A stretch of 40,466 nucleotides of DNA from Bacteroidota bacterium. Lineage in GTDB: Bacteria; Bacteroidota; Bacteroidia; Bacteroidales; B18-G4. Location of the stretch: assembly GCA_013202965.1 (NCBI GenBank), contig JABMQZ010000181.1, positions 1-40,466 on the forward strand, read 5' to 3'. Below are positions 25,323 through 32,852 of the stretch, piece after piece (within the stretch, counting starts at the first letter, position 1; every line of letters starts with the position of its first letter). The notes under the pieces are model-generated. The model did no database searches and was not told where the DNA came from. It saw only the letters and a list, made by a program, of their open reading frames with translations. The translations under genes and the position numbers were made by a program.

Positions 25323-26939
25323 CTAACGCATCAGGATCATTCTGCCTGATTCACTCCGGCCATTAACAGATAAGCGATATATATAGACACCATTGTTGTT
25401 TTTACCGGCATTCCAGTATACTGAATGATCACCCGCATTTTGGGGTCCGTCAATAAGCTTATCTATAATTTTCCCACTCCTGTCGTAAATAGTCAGCAGT
25501 ACCTTGGCATCTTCCGGCAAAGTGTATTCGATGCGGGTGGAAGAATTAAATGGATTTGGTGCATTTTGCTTCAGCATCGTTCCGGTAGCAGGCTTAACTA
25601 CTTCATTCAGTCCAACCGGGTCGGCCACTGTCAGTGCTTTAATGCAGAAATTTCCTGTATTCTGATACCCGGAGGGATCAACATAATCGTAAAAATCTTC
25701 CCAGCCTTTGGCAGTCATATAATAGCTTTCACCAGGACTAGCAGCTGATTCCACAAGGGTTTTTGAATCAGATCCAAGTAATACGGGTATAATGGATGTG
25801 CGGTCATAGGGGTGGCCGCCATCGGAAAGGGAAAGATATACGTAGAAATCATCCCCGTTTGCAATTTGAATATCCTGGTCGAGCAAGATGGTATGAAAGC
25901 CGGAGTATTCAATATTTCCTGACTGGGAGATCAGTTCATCGCCCAATGCTCCACCTGAGAAGTTATCATAGACCTTGACTGTATAATCTACATTATGAAC
26001 TGCAGTAAAAAAGCTAAGTGCTTTGATCAGCTCATCCTGGGTGGAAATAAATGCGTTGAAAGCTTCTTCTGTACCGGGTTTTGTATCACGCCAACCATGG
26101 TAATCATGGTAATATGCCTTGTCATATTGCAAGGGTTCAACATCCTGGAAGGAGATGGCTCCCATTTCCGGATGCTGGCAAGCATGTTTATCATAATAAG
26201 AAATCCAGAAATAGCCGTCATATCCCCAGCCTTCGCCCCATGAATTCTTAACAATCCATGCTCCTGGTTCCGGTGCCTGGGTTACCCTGTTATCATCCCA
26301 TCCGACAACGGATATGGCATGGTTGGGATCCTCGTTGCTTGAAGGTGGCTGATAATGCTCATACTCGCCATTAATAAATGAGCCTGAATAACACATGCAA
26401 ATGCCGAGTACACCGTAATCCATGATCACCTGTTTGATAACGTCAATATTTTCAAGGTTTGCACCGGCTATCAGCCAGGTGACATCTGTTGGATAATAAT
26501 AATGATAGCTATCATTATACCTCTCAGGCGGGGTGGCATAGGATTGCCCGTCAATATCCCTGACAGCACCTTCCAGTCTGGAAAGATATGCCGTAGTAAC
26601 CCGGTAATCGCCACCATAATGGACTTCGAGTCCGGAGCCTGTCGGTGGGTCAAGGTCGTCATTATTATGCTGATTGAATCCATTCCACCAGTCGAGGTGG
26701 TATTCTGCAAGAGCGGGTTCACCGGTTTCCCCGGCGGCAGCCCAAACACCCGTCATCAACAGATTGCCTTCTATGGCAGCCATGGCCCCATGTGCCCAGC
26801 AGGTGCCGCCCTGCTGTGATTTAACACTTGTTACATAATTCTCTCCGTTATAATCACGCAGGTCAAAGGTTTCGGGGAGCTGTGCGATAAGAAAAGCTGG
26901 TGTAAGTCCGAGGATAAAGAGTAAAAATGATTTTTTCAT
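25323..26939 (-). CDS. Papain-like (C1) cysteine protease with T9SS type A tail
   Basis: This 538-residue protein starts with a signal peptide ending [13 protein letters not shown]. The papain core begins directly after it without a long propeptide. It shows the oxyanion Gln and catalytic Cys47 in [10 protein letters not shown], His in [13 protein letters not shown] (near residue 210) and Asn in [16 protein letters not shown] beta-sandwich 'lectin-like' domain of the C1 family follows at ~290-440. The last ~80 residues ([19 protein letters not shown]... [11 protein letters not shown]) are a FlgD-like/type A T9SS C-terminal domain. It is probably secreted to the cell surface or medium to degrade proteins. 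The short pro-region is notable for a C1 enzyme. Confidence 0.92.
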   Translation of the reverse strand: MKKSFLLFILGLTPAFLIAQLPETFDLRDYNGENYVTSVKSQQGGTCWAHGAMAAIEGNLLMTGVWAAAGETGEPALAEYHLDWWNGFNQHNNDDLDPPTGSGLEVHYGGDYRVTTAYLSRLEGAVRDIDGQSYATPPERYNDSYHYYYPTDVTWLIAGANLENIDVIKQVIMDYGVLGICMCYSGSFINGEYEHYQPPSSNEDPNHAISVVGWDDNRVTQAPEPGAWIVKNSWGEGWGYDGYFWISYYDKHACQHPEMGAISFQDVEPLQYDKAYYHDYHGWRDTKPGTEEAFNAFISTQDELIKALSFFTAVHNVDYTVKVYDNFSGGALGDELISQSGNIEYSGFHTILLDQDIQIANGDDFYVYLSLSDGGHPYDRTSIIPVLLGSDSKTLVESAASPGESYYMTAKGWEDFYDYVDPSGYQNTGNFCIKALTVADPVGLNEVVKPATGTMLKQNAPNPFNSSTRIEYTLPEDAKVLLTIYDRSGKIIDKLIDGPQNAGDHSVYWNAGKNNNGVYIYRLSVNGRSESGRMILMR

Positions 26940-27115
26940 AATTTTTTTTTTGTAAAAATAAGGTTTATTTCAATATGCAAAAAAAAAGCCTTGAAAAACG
27001 GATGGAAGTATACATGAAAGTCAAATGGAAGACCTCTCAGAATGTTCGAACCGGGTTGTTTTTCAAAGCTTTTATAATGATTGCTCAAATATCAGACAGT
27101 CATTAGTATAAAAAG

Positions 27116-27146
27116 GTTGCACACTCGGAGGTATTTTTTATCTTTG
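27116..27146 (+). promoter_or_regulatory. Bacteroidota promoter of rlmB
   Basis: A -33-like GTTG (27116-27119) is followed after 19 nt by TATCTTTG (27139-27146), which matches TAnnTTTG. The element lies 17 nt before the ATG. Confidence 0.6.
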
Positions 27147-27163
27147 ATTTTTCAACAACGAAC

Positions 27164-27901
27164 ATGAAAAGAGAAAAATTAATTTTTGGGATCAGGCCTG
27201 TCCTTGAAGCAATAAGTGCTGGAAAGGAGCTTGATAAAATAATACTTCAAAAGGGCTTAAGAGGGGAGTTGTTTACCCGCCTCATGGCTGAGGCCAGGGA
27301 AATGGATATCCCTCTGCAGATGGTTCCCATTGACAGGCTTAACAGGATAACTGCGAAAAATCATCAGGGAGTGATCGCCCTGCTGTCGCATATTTCATAT
27401 TTCAAACTTGAGCAAATATTACCTGGTGTGTACGAAAGAGGGAGAACCCCTCTCTTTCTTATTCTGGACCATATTACCGATGTCAGGAACTTTGGTGCGA
27501 TTGCGCGCACTGCTGAGTGTTCAGGTGTAGATGCTATCATTATTCCGTCTAAGGGTGCTGCAGCTATCAATGAAGATGCTATGAAAACTTCCGCCGGTGC
27601 ACTGAATCTTATTCCGGTATGCAGGGCCGACAATCTTTTGTCTGCCGTAAAGTATTTGAGGGACAGTGGGCTGAAAATTGTTTCTACAACTGAGAAGGGG
27701 AGTATTGATTATTATGAGGAAGATCTCAGGGTTCCACTTGCGGTGATCATGGGTTCTGAAGATGATGGTGTGTCGACACCTCTTTTAAAGCTCAGTGATG
27801 GTCTTGTCAGAATTCCCCAGGCCGGACAGATAGAGTCACTGAATGTTTCTGTGGCAGCTGGGATTATCCTTTTTGAAGTATTCAGGCAGCGGAAGGCATA
27901 A
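27164..27901 (+). CDS. rlmB: 23S rRNA (guanosine-2'-O)-methyltransferase RlmB (TrmH/SpoU family)
   Basis: This 245-residue protein opens with the RlmB start (MKREKLIFGIRPVLEAI) and the small RNA-binding N-domain (to ~75). The SPOUT methyltransferase motifs are complete: motif 1 in DVRNFGAIARTAECSGVDAI, motif 2 in VIMGSEDDGVS, and motif 3 in IPQAGQIESLNVSVAAGII. It methylates G2251 (E. coli numbering) of 23S rRNA, or a related tRNA site in some members. It is a single-gene unit with its own promoter and terminator. Confidence 0.92.
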   Translation: MKREKLIFGIRPVLEAISAGKELDKIILQKGLRGELFTRLMAEAREMDIPLQMVPIDRLNRITAKNHQGVIALLSHISYFKLEQILPGVYERGRTPLFLILDHITDVRNFGAIARTAECSGVDAIIIPSKGAAAINEDAMKTSAGALNLIPVCRADNLLSAVKYLRDSGLKIVSTTEKGSIDYYEEDLRVPLAVIMGSEDDGVSTPLLKLSDGLVRIPQAGQIESLNVSVAAGIILFEVFRQRKA

Positions 27902-27902
27902 A

Positions 27903-27927
27903 AAAACTCCGGTGGGACCGGAGTTTT
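27903..27927. terminator. Bidirectional terminator between rlmB and rplS
   Basis: An 11-bp perfect stem AAAACTCCGGT/ACCGGAGTTTT with loop GGG, flanked by A and T runs, lies between the convergent genes. Confidence 0.88.
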
Positions 27928-27940
27928 AAAATATCTGAAT

Positions 27941-28294
27941 TTAAACTCTTTTTTCTTTGATCCTTGCCTTTTTGCCGGTAAGTTTCCTGAGGTAAAAAAT
28001 CCTTGCCCTTCTTACCACGCCTTTTTTGTTCACCTTAATGGCATCAATAAAAGGTGAAGCGAGCGGAAAGATCCTTTCTACACCTATACCGCTCGAAATC
28101 TTTCTTACTGTAAAGGTTTCTGTAGGGCCGCTACCAACTCTTTGCAGGACAACGCCCTGAAAATTCTGTAAACGCTCCTTGGCTCCCTCTATAATTTTAT
28201 AGGTAACGGTGACTGTATCACCTGCTTTAAAATCAGGAAAAGTTTTTATTTCTACCTGGTCTTCGACAAACTTCATTAATTCGTTCTTACTCAT
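27941..28294 (-). CDS. rplS: 50S ribosomal protein L19
   Basis: The ATG at 28294 gives 117 residues ([13 protein letters not shown]); the GTG directly before it is unlikely to be the start. Typical L19 signatures are [46 protein letters not shown] and [22 protein letters not shown]19 sits at the 30S-50S interface. In most bacteria rplS directly follows trmD; here a LamG protein gene and repeats separate them, and rplS has a strong promoter of its own. Confidence 0.97.
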   Translation of the reverse strand: MSKNELMKFVEDQVEIKTFPDFKAGDTVTVTYKIIEGAKERLQNFQGVVLQRVGSGPTETFTVRKISSGIGVERIFPLASPFIDAIKVNKKGVVRRARIFYLRKLTGKKARIKEKRV

Positions 28295-28332
28295 CACACC
28301 TTAATATTAATAGGATTCTTTAAAAATGGCTG

Positions 28333-28363
28333 CAAAAATACATCTCTTTTCTATAATATCAAA
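28333..28363 (-). promoter_or_regulatory. Strong Bacteroidota promoter of rplS
   Basis: On the minus strand TTTG (28363-28360), exactly 19 nt, then TATTTTTG (28340-28333). Both boxes match the consensus, 38 nt before the rplS start codon. Confidence 0.8.
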
Positions 28364-28388
28364 ATGAATTTTAAATAAAGAGGAAAAT

Positions 28389-28423
28389 AGAAGTCAGAAT
28401 TCAGTAGTCAGAAGTCAGAATGC
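28389..28423. repeat. Heptamer tandem array 3 (AGAAGTC)
   Basis: Five 7-nt units: AGAAGTC, AGAATTC, AGTAGTC, AGAAGTC, AGAATGC. It lies just upstream of the rplS promoter and abuts the dispersed repeat at 28426. Confidence 0.8.
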
Positions 28424-28425
28424 TA

Positions 28426-28530
28426 TTGAGTGTTCCTCCTTCGCTAAACTCAGGCTTGCGTCCAGGCTTCCACAGGCGGTCATAGCCTTTGGCGGAGGCC
28501 TCAGCGTATGAGTATAGCGGAAGGAGTGAA
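28426..28530. repeat. Copy B of the dispersed repeat, with fold-back ends
   Basis: The ends are imperfect inverted repeats: CTCCTTCGCTA (28436-28446) against TAGCGGAAGGAG (28515-28526). The left end shares TTGAGTGTTCC-N-CCT-N-CGCTAAA (21 of 23 positions) with the copy at 30604. The right part shares TTGGCGGAGGC-N-TCAG with the copy near 3590. It is G/C-richer than its surroundings and shows no gene. Confidence 0.5.
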
Positions 28531-28581
28531 TGCCGGAATGCCAGGAAAATTTGATGATAAAAGGAGTTTTATAGAAGATTT

Positions 28582-29568
28582 CTATCGCTGTACGATAATC
28601 TTTGCAGTATAAATCTCTCTTTCAGTTGAAACTGTCAGGAAATACATTCCATTGGGTTGATCAAACTCTATTACTGTTTTATCAGTTCTTAAATTAAGTT
28701 CTTTAACTTTTTCTCCAATATAATTATGTATTGTTAAATGTGCTTTTGTATATTCAAGCGAAGAAATATCAATGGAAAAATTCCCTGAAGCCGGATTTGG
28801 ATATATCAGCAAGGATGATGAATTGGTGTTTTCATCAATACCTATCGGGTAACAAAAGTAGTTAGATACACTTCCATTAAAATATGGATTTGGAGTATTA
28901 ACTACCTGATTACCATTAACCGTACCATTATACGCGGGATTTCCCTGAAGGTTAATATAATTTCCCTCAAACTTGTAATATGCCAGTAGGCCGGCTTGTG
29001 AAGTTGGATCCGGAAGATCAAACATGTTAGCTTCAATGTCAGCAGCTGAACGAGCAATATTCCAAATACGGACTTCATCAATGTAACCAATAAACTGCTC
29101 ATAATGATTTGATTGCATGAACAGCTGTCCAATTCCTGTGGTATGGCTGTTTTGGGTTAAATTACCTGTCCAATGGTAGGATGCTACCTGAACTCCATTT
29201 ATTAAGTATTTAATACTGTCACCATCATATGTGCCAGCAACATGATAAGTTGTATCAAAGCAAAATGGCATGGAGTGCCCCAGAGCTTTATACCCTGTTT
29301 CTGTCCGAATTGAAAATGTTTGTGCGCGCAGGAGATAATTACAATCAAAGCCATCGAAATGTTTAGAAACTATATCATAAGCAACAGGTGCTGGATCTGA
29401 ATACTCTATTGTTATTAAAGCTTCAATTGTTATTAAATGTCCAGTAACAGCTAAGTTGCCAATATCGATCCTGTTATCATCACTACCAGGAGCAAAATAA
29501 ATCCATTGGCTGAATGAGGATATTGATAAAACGACTGCAAAAGCAGTAAATAATATTTGTTTTTTCAT
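28582..29568 (-). CDS. LamG-like jellyroll protein with T9SS type A tail
   Basis: This 328-residue protein has a signal peptide ending ISSFSQW. Residues ~25-235 are a LamG/concanavalin A-like jellyroll, marked by DSIKYLINGVQVASYHWTG, QFIGYIDEVRIWNIARSAADIEANM and LLAYYKFEGN. The last ~75 residues (LLIYPNPASGNFSIDIS... NGMYFLTVSTEREIYTAKIIV) are a type A T9SS sorting domain. It is likely a secreted or surface-bound carbohydrate- or protein-binding protein with no catalytic domain. It lies between trmD and rplS, where no gene is normally found, with repeats on both sides, which hints at insertion. Confidence 0.88.
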   Translation of the reverse strand: MKKQILFTAFAVVLSISSFSQWIYFAPGSDDNRIDIGNLAVTGHLITIEALITIEYSDPAPVAYDIVSKHFDGFDCNYLLRAQTFSIRTETGYKALGHSMPFCFDTTYHVAGTYDGDSIKYLINGVQVASYHWTGNLTQNSHTTGIGQLFMQSNHYEQFIGYIDEVRIWNIARSAADIEANMFDLPDPTSQAGLLAYYKFEGNYINLQGNPAYNGTVNGNQVVNTPNPYFNGSVSNYFCYPIGIDENTNSSSLLIYPNPASGNFSIDISSLEYTKAHLTIHNYIGEKVKELNLRTDKTVIEFDQPNGMYFLTVSTEREIYTAKIIVQR

Positions 29569-29838
29569 GCTGTTCTTGTTTTATTTTTTTCTTTTGATCT
29601 TTCCGGTTTTCAGCATTTCCTTTTGAATATACTGTGTAACCAAAGCATATCCGATAAGGTTCCGCAGGCATAAGTTTTAGCTCGCGTACTGCATCTTAAT
29701 CGAATAAAGATACGTAATTCTTAGATATTAGTTACATGGTTTTATAAAAATACGTGTTATTGCTTATGCCACTTGCGTTGAATGCGTAGGTTTTTTTAAT
29801 ACAAGGCGTACAATAGGAGTTGGTTTTCTTGGAATTGA

Positions 29839-29908
29839 GCACCTGGCACATTTTTCTTCACATACCTCATTCCCCAAACCACATACATTCCCATCAATGC
29901 ATCAGCAC
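29839..29908. repeat. Degenerate heptamer array 5 (CACATAC-like)
   Basis: A 7-nt phase can be followed through GCACCTG, GCACATT, TTTCTTC, ACATACC, TCATTCC, CCAAACC, ACATACA, and then shifts to an 8-nt phase (CATCAATG, CATCAGCA, CATCAATC) that runs into the trmD stop codon. It occupies the 3' side of the 341-bp gap at 29569-29909. The rest of that gap is AT-rich leader of the LamG gene with no recognised element. Confidence 0.4.
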
Positions 29909-29909
29909 A

Positions 29910-30593
29910 TCAATCGTCTTTATCAAGGAGATCCGGTCTCCGTGTCCTGGTCCGCTCAATGGCCTTCTCCAGCTTCCAATCGTCAATCTTTGCCTGATGC
30001 CCTGAGAGAAGAATATCGGGCACTTTTAATCCTTTGAATTCCCTTGGCCGGGTATAAACAGGAGGTGATAATAAATTGTTTTGAAATGAATCGGAAAGGG
30101 CAGAGGTTTCGTCGCCAAGTACTCCCGGGATCAATCTTACTATACTATCCACCAATACCGCAGCGCCAAGTTCCCCTCCGCTCAATACATAGTCACCAAT
30201 GGAAATTTCCCTGCTGAAATATAATTCCCTTAGCCTTTCATCCACGCCTTTATAATGACCACACAACATCATCAGGTTTCCTTTCATGGATAATTCATTT
30301 GAGAGGCCCTGATTCAGTAATTCTCCGTCAGGTGTAAGAAAGATAATTTCATCGTAATCGCGCTCAGCTTTGAGCTTTTCAATGCATCTTGCAATGGGTT
30401 CAATGCGCATCACCATCCCGGCCCCACCCCCGAAAGCATAATCATCCACGCTGCGGTGCTTATCCGTAGTATAATCCCGAAGATCATGAAGGTATATCTC
30501 CGCCAATCCTTTATCAATGGCTCGCTTTATAATTGAATGGCTGAAAGAGCCTGTAAACATGTCAGGGAAGATACTGATGATATCGAAGCGCAT
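29910..30593 (-). CDS. trmD: tRNA (guanine37-N1)-methyltransferase
   Basis: This 227-residue protein opens with [13 protein letters not shown] and has the SPOUT knot motifs of Trm[43 protein letters not shown] and [21 protein letters not shown]. These are followed by the C-terminal ...[28 protein letters not shown]. It places m1G37 next to the anticodon and prevents frameshifting. The length is normal. The last codons border a degenerate tandem array. rpsP and rimM are not in the window. Confidence 0.97.
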   Translation of the reverse strand: MRFDIISIFPDMFTGSFSHSIIKRAIDKGLAEIYLHDLRDYTTDKHRSVDDYAFGGGAGMVMRIEPIARCIEKLKAERDYDEIIFLTPDGELLNQGLSNELSMKGNLMMLCGHYKGVDERLRELYFSREISIGDYVLSGGELGAAVLVDSIVRLIPGVLGDETSALSDSFQNNLLSPPVYTRPREFKGLKVPDILLSGHQAKIDDWKLEKAIERTRTRRPDLLDKDD

Positions 30594-30603
30594 AGAAAAA
30601 GTT

Positions 30604-30642
30604 TTGAGTGTTCCACCTACGCTAAAGCTTCGGCGGACAAGG
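30604..30642. repeat. Copy C (short) of the dispersed repeat
   Basis: TTGAGTGTTCC-N-CCT-N-CGCTAAA, then GCTTCGGCGGACAAGG, lies 10 nt before the trmD start codon on the other strand. The first 23 nt match the left end of the element at 28426. Confidence 0.45.
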
Positions 30643-30821
30643 TTACATTTTAAGTTTAAATTACCTCCTTAATCAAAATCCGTCATTCACAAAAAATATG
30701 AAATGTTTTTGTCCATTTATTCCAGCATATATTATTCTACAGCATAAAACGTCCATAAAATAATTGCTACTACGTGTATTATAATGATGCAGATTTTTTA
30801 ATTCGGGATAAAAGTAGGAAA

Positions 30822-30896
30822 TAAAAAAAGGACTGTGCAAAAAGCAGACGGGAAAAGCACAGTCCTTAACCAAATCTTATAACTTAATCAAAAAGC
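30822..30896 (-). ncRNA. Candidate small RNA of about 75 nt
   Basis: On the minus strand a consensus promoter at 30934-30902 is followed, after about 35 nt of unstructured sequence, by an intrinsic terminator at 30867-30828. No start codon with a meaningful reading frame lies between them. The transcript ends are estimated: start about 6-10 nt after the -7 box, end in the U-run. It does not resemble 6S, tmRNA, SRP or RNase P RNA. The 529-bp gap at 30594-31122 holds this unit, the short repeat before trmD and the promoter of the subtilase gene. Confidence 0.42.
30828..30867 (-). terminator. Intrinsic terminator of the candidate small RNA
   Basis: An 11-bp perfect stem AAGGACTGTGC/GCACAGTCCTT with an 18-nt loop is followed on the minus strand by a run of Ts. 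No annotated gene on that strand ends here. Confidence 0.75.
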
Positions 30897-30901
30897 TGCC
30901 T

Positions 30902-30934
30902 CAAAAATACAACTGATAAGGGTTGAATGGCAAA
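30902..30934 (-). promoter_or_regulatory. Consensus promoter of the candidate small RNA
   Basis: On the minus strand TTTG (30934-30931), 21 nt, then TATTTTTG (30909-30902). Both boxes and the spacing fit the Bacteroidota housekeeping promoter. Confidence 0.6.
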
Positions 30935-31053
30935 TAATTCACCTCACAAATACTCTACATCAAAATCTGAACAAAATGCAGTCTGAATCTGTTCTTTATA
31001 TGTGTTTTATAATGAGGTAATTATAAATGGACATCTTTCATGATTAATTTTTG

Positions 31054-31080
31054 TATTTTTGCAGCCTCATATGTATGAGG
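31054..31080 (+). promoter_or_regulatory. -7 element and start-site palindrome of the subtilase gene
   Basis: TATTTTTG (31054-31061) is followed 3 nt later by the palindrome CCTCATATGTATGAGG (31065-31080), with 7-bp arms and 2 nt between. Transcription would begin inside or beside the palindrome, which could be an operator or a 5'-end hairpin of the mRNA. Confidence 0.5.
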
Positions 31081-31122
31081 CATGGACACTGTAGCTAATT
31101 TAAAACAAAATCTTTTATCACA

Positions 31123-32796
31123 ATGAAAAATATTTCCCTCTTTATTATTGGTTTACTATTATCCACAAGCCTTCTGGCTCAAGTTGCACCCGATAAATAC
31201 TACGTTCAGTTCACTGATAAAGACAATTCCCCATATTCGATCCAGAATCCTGAGGCCTACCTCTCTCAGAGAGCTATTGATCGCAGGCTGGCTTATGATA
31301 TTCCCATCGACATAAAAGACCTGCCTGTGAATCCACAGTACCTGCAAGCTGTTAAGGATGCAGGGGCATTAATTCTGAACCCCACAAAATGGCTTAATGG
31401 TGTAAGCGTGCAAACTTCAGATCCTTCTGTGATCGATGCCATTGAAAGCTTGCCTTTTGTGCAAGGAATTGTAAAATCCCCGGTATATCCGGGCGGAAGC
31501 AGTATTGAGAAACCATTCTTCAGCCAGGAAATATTTTCCCGTCTTGCCCCATATAATAGCAATGGTACAAAGGAATTTTCGAGTTTTGATTACGGTCCCT
31601 CGTTCAACCAGATCAATATGTTGAAAGGGGATCAAATGCATGAATTGGGATATACGGGTGGAGGCATGATCATTGCAGTGCTGGATGCCGGTTACGACAA
31701 TGCGGATAACCTCCCTGTATTTGACAGCCTCTGGAGCAATGGACAAATTCTCGCTACACACGATTTTGTTGATGGTGGAGAGATCACGTTTAACAAACAT
31801 TATCACGGTACAATGGTCCTTTCCACAATGGGAGGCCATTATCCCGGCGAAATCGTAGGTACAGCTCCTTATGCCTCCTATGTGTTGCTCCGTACAGAGG
31901 ATGGAGGTTCTGAATATATTATAGAAGAGTATAATTGGGTTTCGGGTGCTGAGTATGCTGACAGCCTGGGTGCAGATGTCCTGAATACTTCCCTGGGCTA
32001 CAGTGAATTTGATGATCCTTCACATAACCATACCTATGAGGATATGGATGGAAATACAACACCCATTACCATTGGTGCTGATATTGCAGCCAGCAGGGGA
32101 ATGGCTGTCGTAAACAGTGCCGGAAATTCAGGAACCTCCGCATGGTATTATATCACTGCTCCGGCCGACGGAGACAGTGTATATTCTATCGGGGCTGTTA
32201 ACTGGGCGGGCAATTATTCTGCTTTTAGTGGTCATGGCCCGACCTCTGATGGCAGGGTCAAACCCAATGTGGTTGCACAGGGTGAGGGAGCATACTTTGC
32301 CTCAACGGATGGTAGTTTTATTTATGGGAATGGAACATCATTCTCATCGCCCATCCTTGCCGGTATGGTGGCCTGTTTGTGGCAGGCAAATCCCAACATG
32401 AACAACATGGATCTGCTCAATGCCATCCAGGCCAGCGGGACCATGGCCAACAATCCTGATGATAATGTTGGTTATGGGATTCCTGATTTTATGGCAGCAC
32501 ATAATATTCTGACCTTCATCATTGGAGATAACACTGAATTGGTCACCAATATGACGCTTTATCCCAATCCGTTCTCCACTTCTTTTGAACTCAGTTTCAG
32601 GGCGGAAATGAACCTGGAAAACAGGCTCGTACTCACTGATCTGACCGGAAGAAATGTATTTGAACAGCATTATAAATCCAAACAGGGGATGAATCATTTA
32701 AAGATCACCGACCTTCAAAATATCCCTTCCGGGATCTATTTTCTGCGCATGGAAACAGGGAATACCGTAAAAACTTTGAAGTTGATCAAGCAGTAA
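31123..32796 (+). CDS. Subtilisin-like (S8) serine protease with T9SS type A tail
   Basis: This 557-residue protein has a signal peptide (ending SLLAQ) and a propeptide region (~20-140, with VQFTDKDNSPYSIQNPEAYLSQRAI typical of Bacteroidota S8 precursors). The catalytic domain has Asp188 in AVLDAGYDNAD, His228 in HYHGTMVLS, oxyanion Asn in NSAGNSG and Ser406 in GTSFSSPILAG. The last ~80 residues (LYPNPFSTSFELSF... IPSGIYFLRMETGN) are a type A T9SS sorting domain. The enzyme is likely exported and matured outside the cell for protein breakdown. It stands alone with its own promoter. Confidence 0.94.
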   Translation: MKNISLFIIGLLLSTSLLAQVAPDKYYVQFTDKDNSPYSIQNPEAYLSQRAIDRRLAYDIPIDIKDLPVNPQYLQAVKDAGALILNPTKWLNGVSVQTSDPSVIDAIESLPFVQGIVKSPVYPGGSSIEKPFFSQEIFSRLAPYNSNGTKEFSSFDYGPSFNQINMLKGDQMHELGYTGGGMIIAVLDAGYDNADNLPVFDSLWSNGQILATHDFVDGGEITFNKHYHGTMVLSTMGGHYPGEIVGTAPYASYVLLRTEDGGSEYIIEEYNWVSGAEYADSLGADVLNTSLGYSEFDDPSHNHTYEDMDGNTTPITIGADIAASRGMAVVNSAGNSGTSAWYYITAPADGDSVYSIGAVNWAGNYSAFSGHGPTSDGRVKPNVVAQGEGAYFASTDGSFIYGNGTSFSSPILAGMVACLWQANPNMNNMDLLNAIQASGTMANNPDDNVGYGIPDFMAAHNILTFIIGDNTELVTNMTLYPNPFSTSFELSFRAEMNLENRLVLTDLTGRNVFEQHYKSKQGMNHLKITDLQNIPSGIYFLRMETGNTVKTLKLIKQ

Positions 32797-32852
32797 AGGG
32801 ATTCCGCAAGAGGGAATGTCAGAATGCACCTTGTACAAAAACAGGAAATTGC

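Noticed and set aside
26272-26292. Third copy of the sigma-type motif (GGGTTACCCTG)
   Set aside because: It lies inside the papain-like protease coding sequence, matches only the first 9-10 nt region and lacks the second half.
30673-30873. A 66-codon minus-strand frame upstream of trmD
   Set aside because: It starts inside the small-RNA terminator hairpin, has a random aromatic-rich composition and no promoter or family match.
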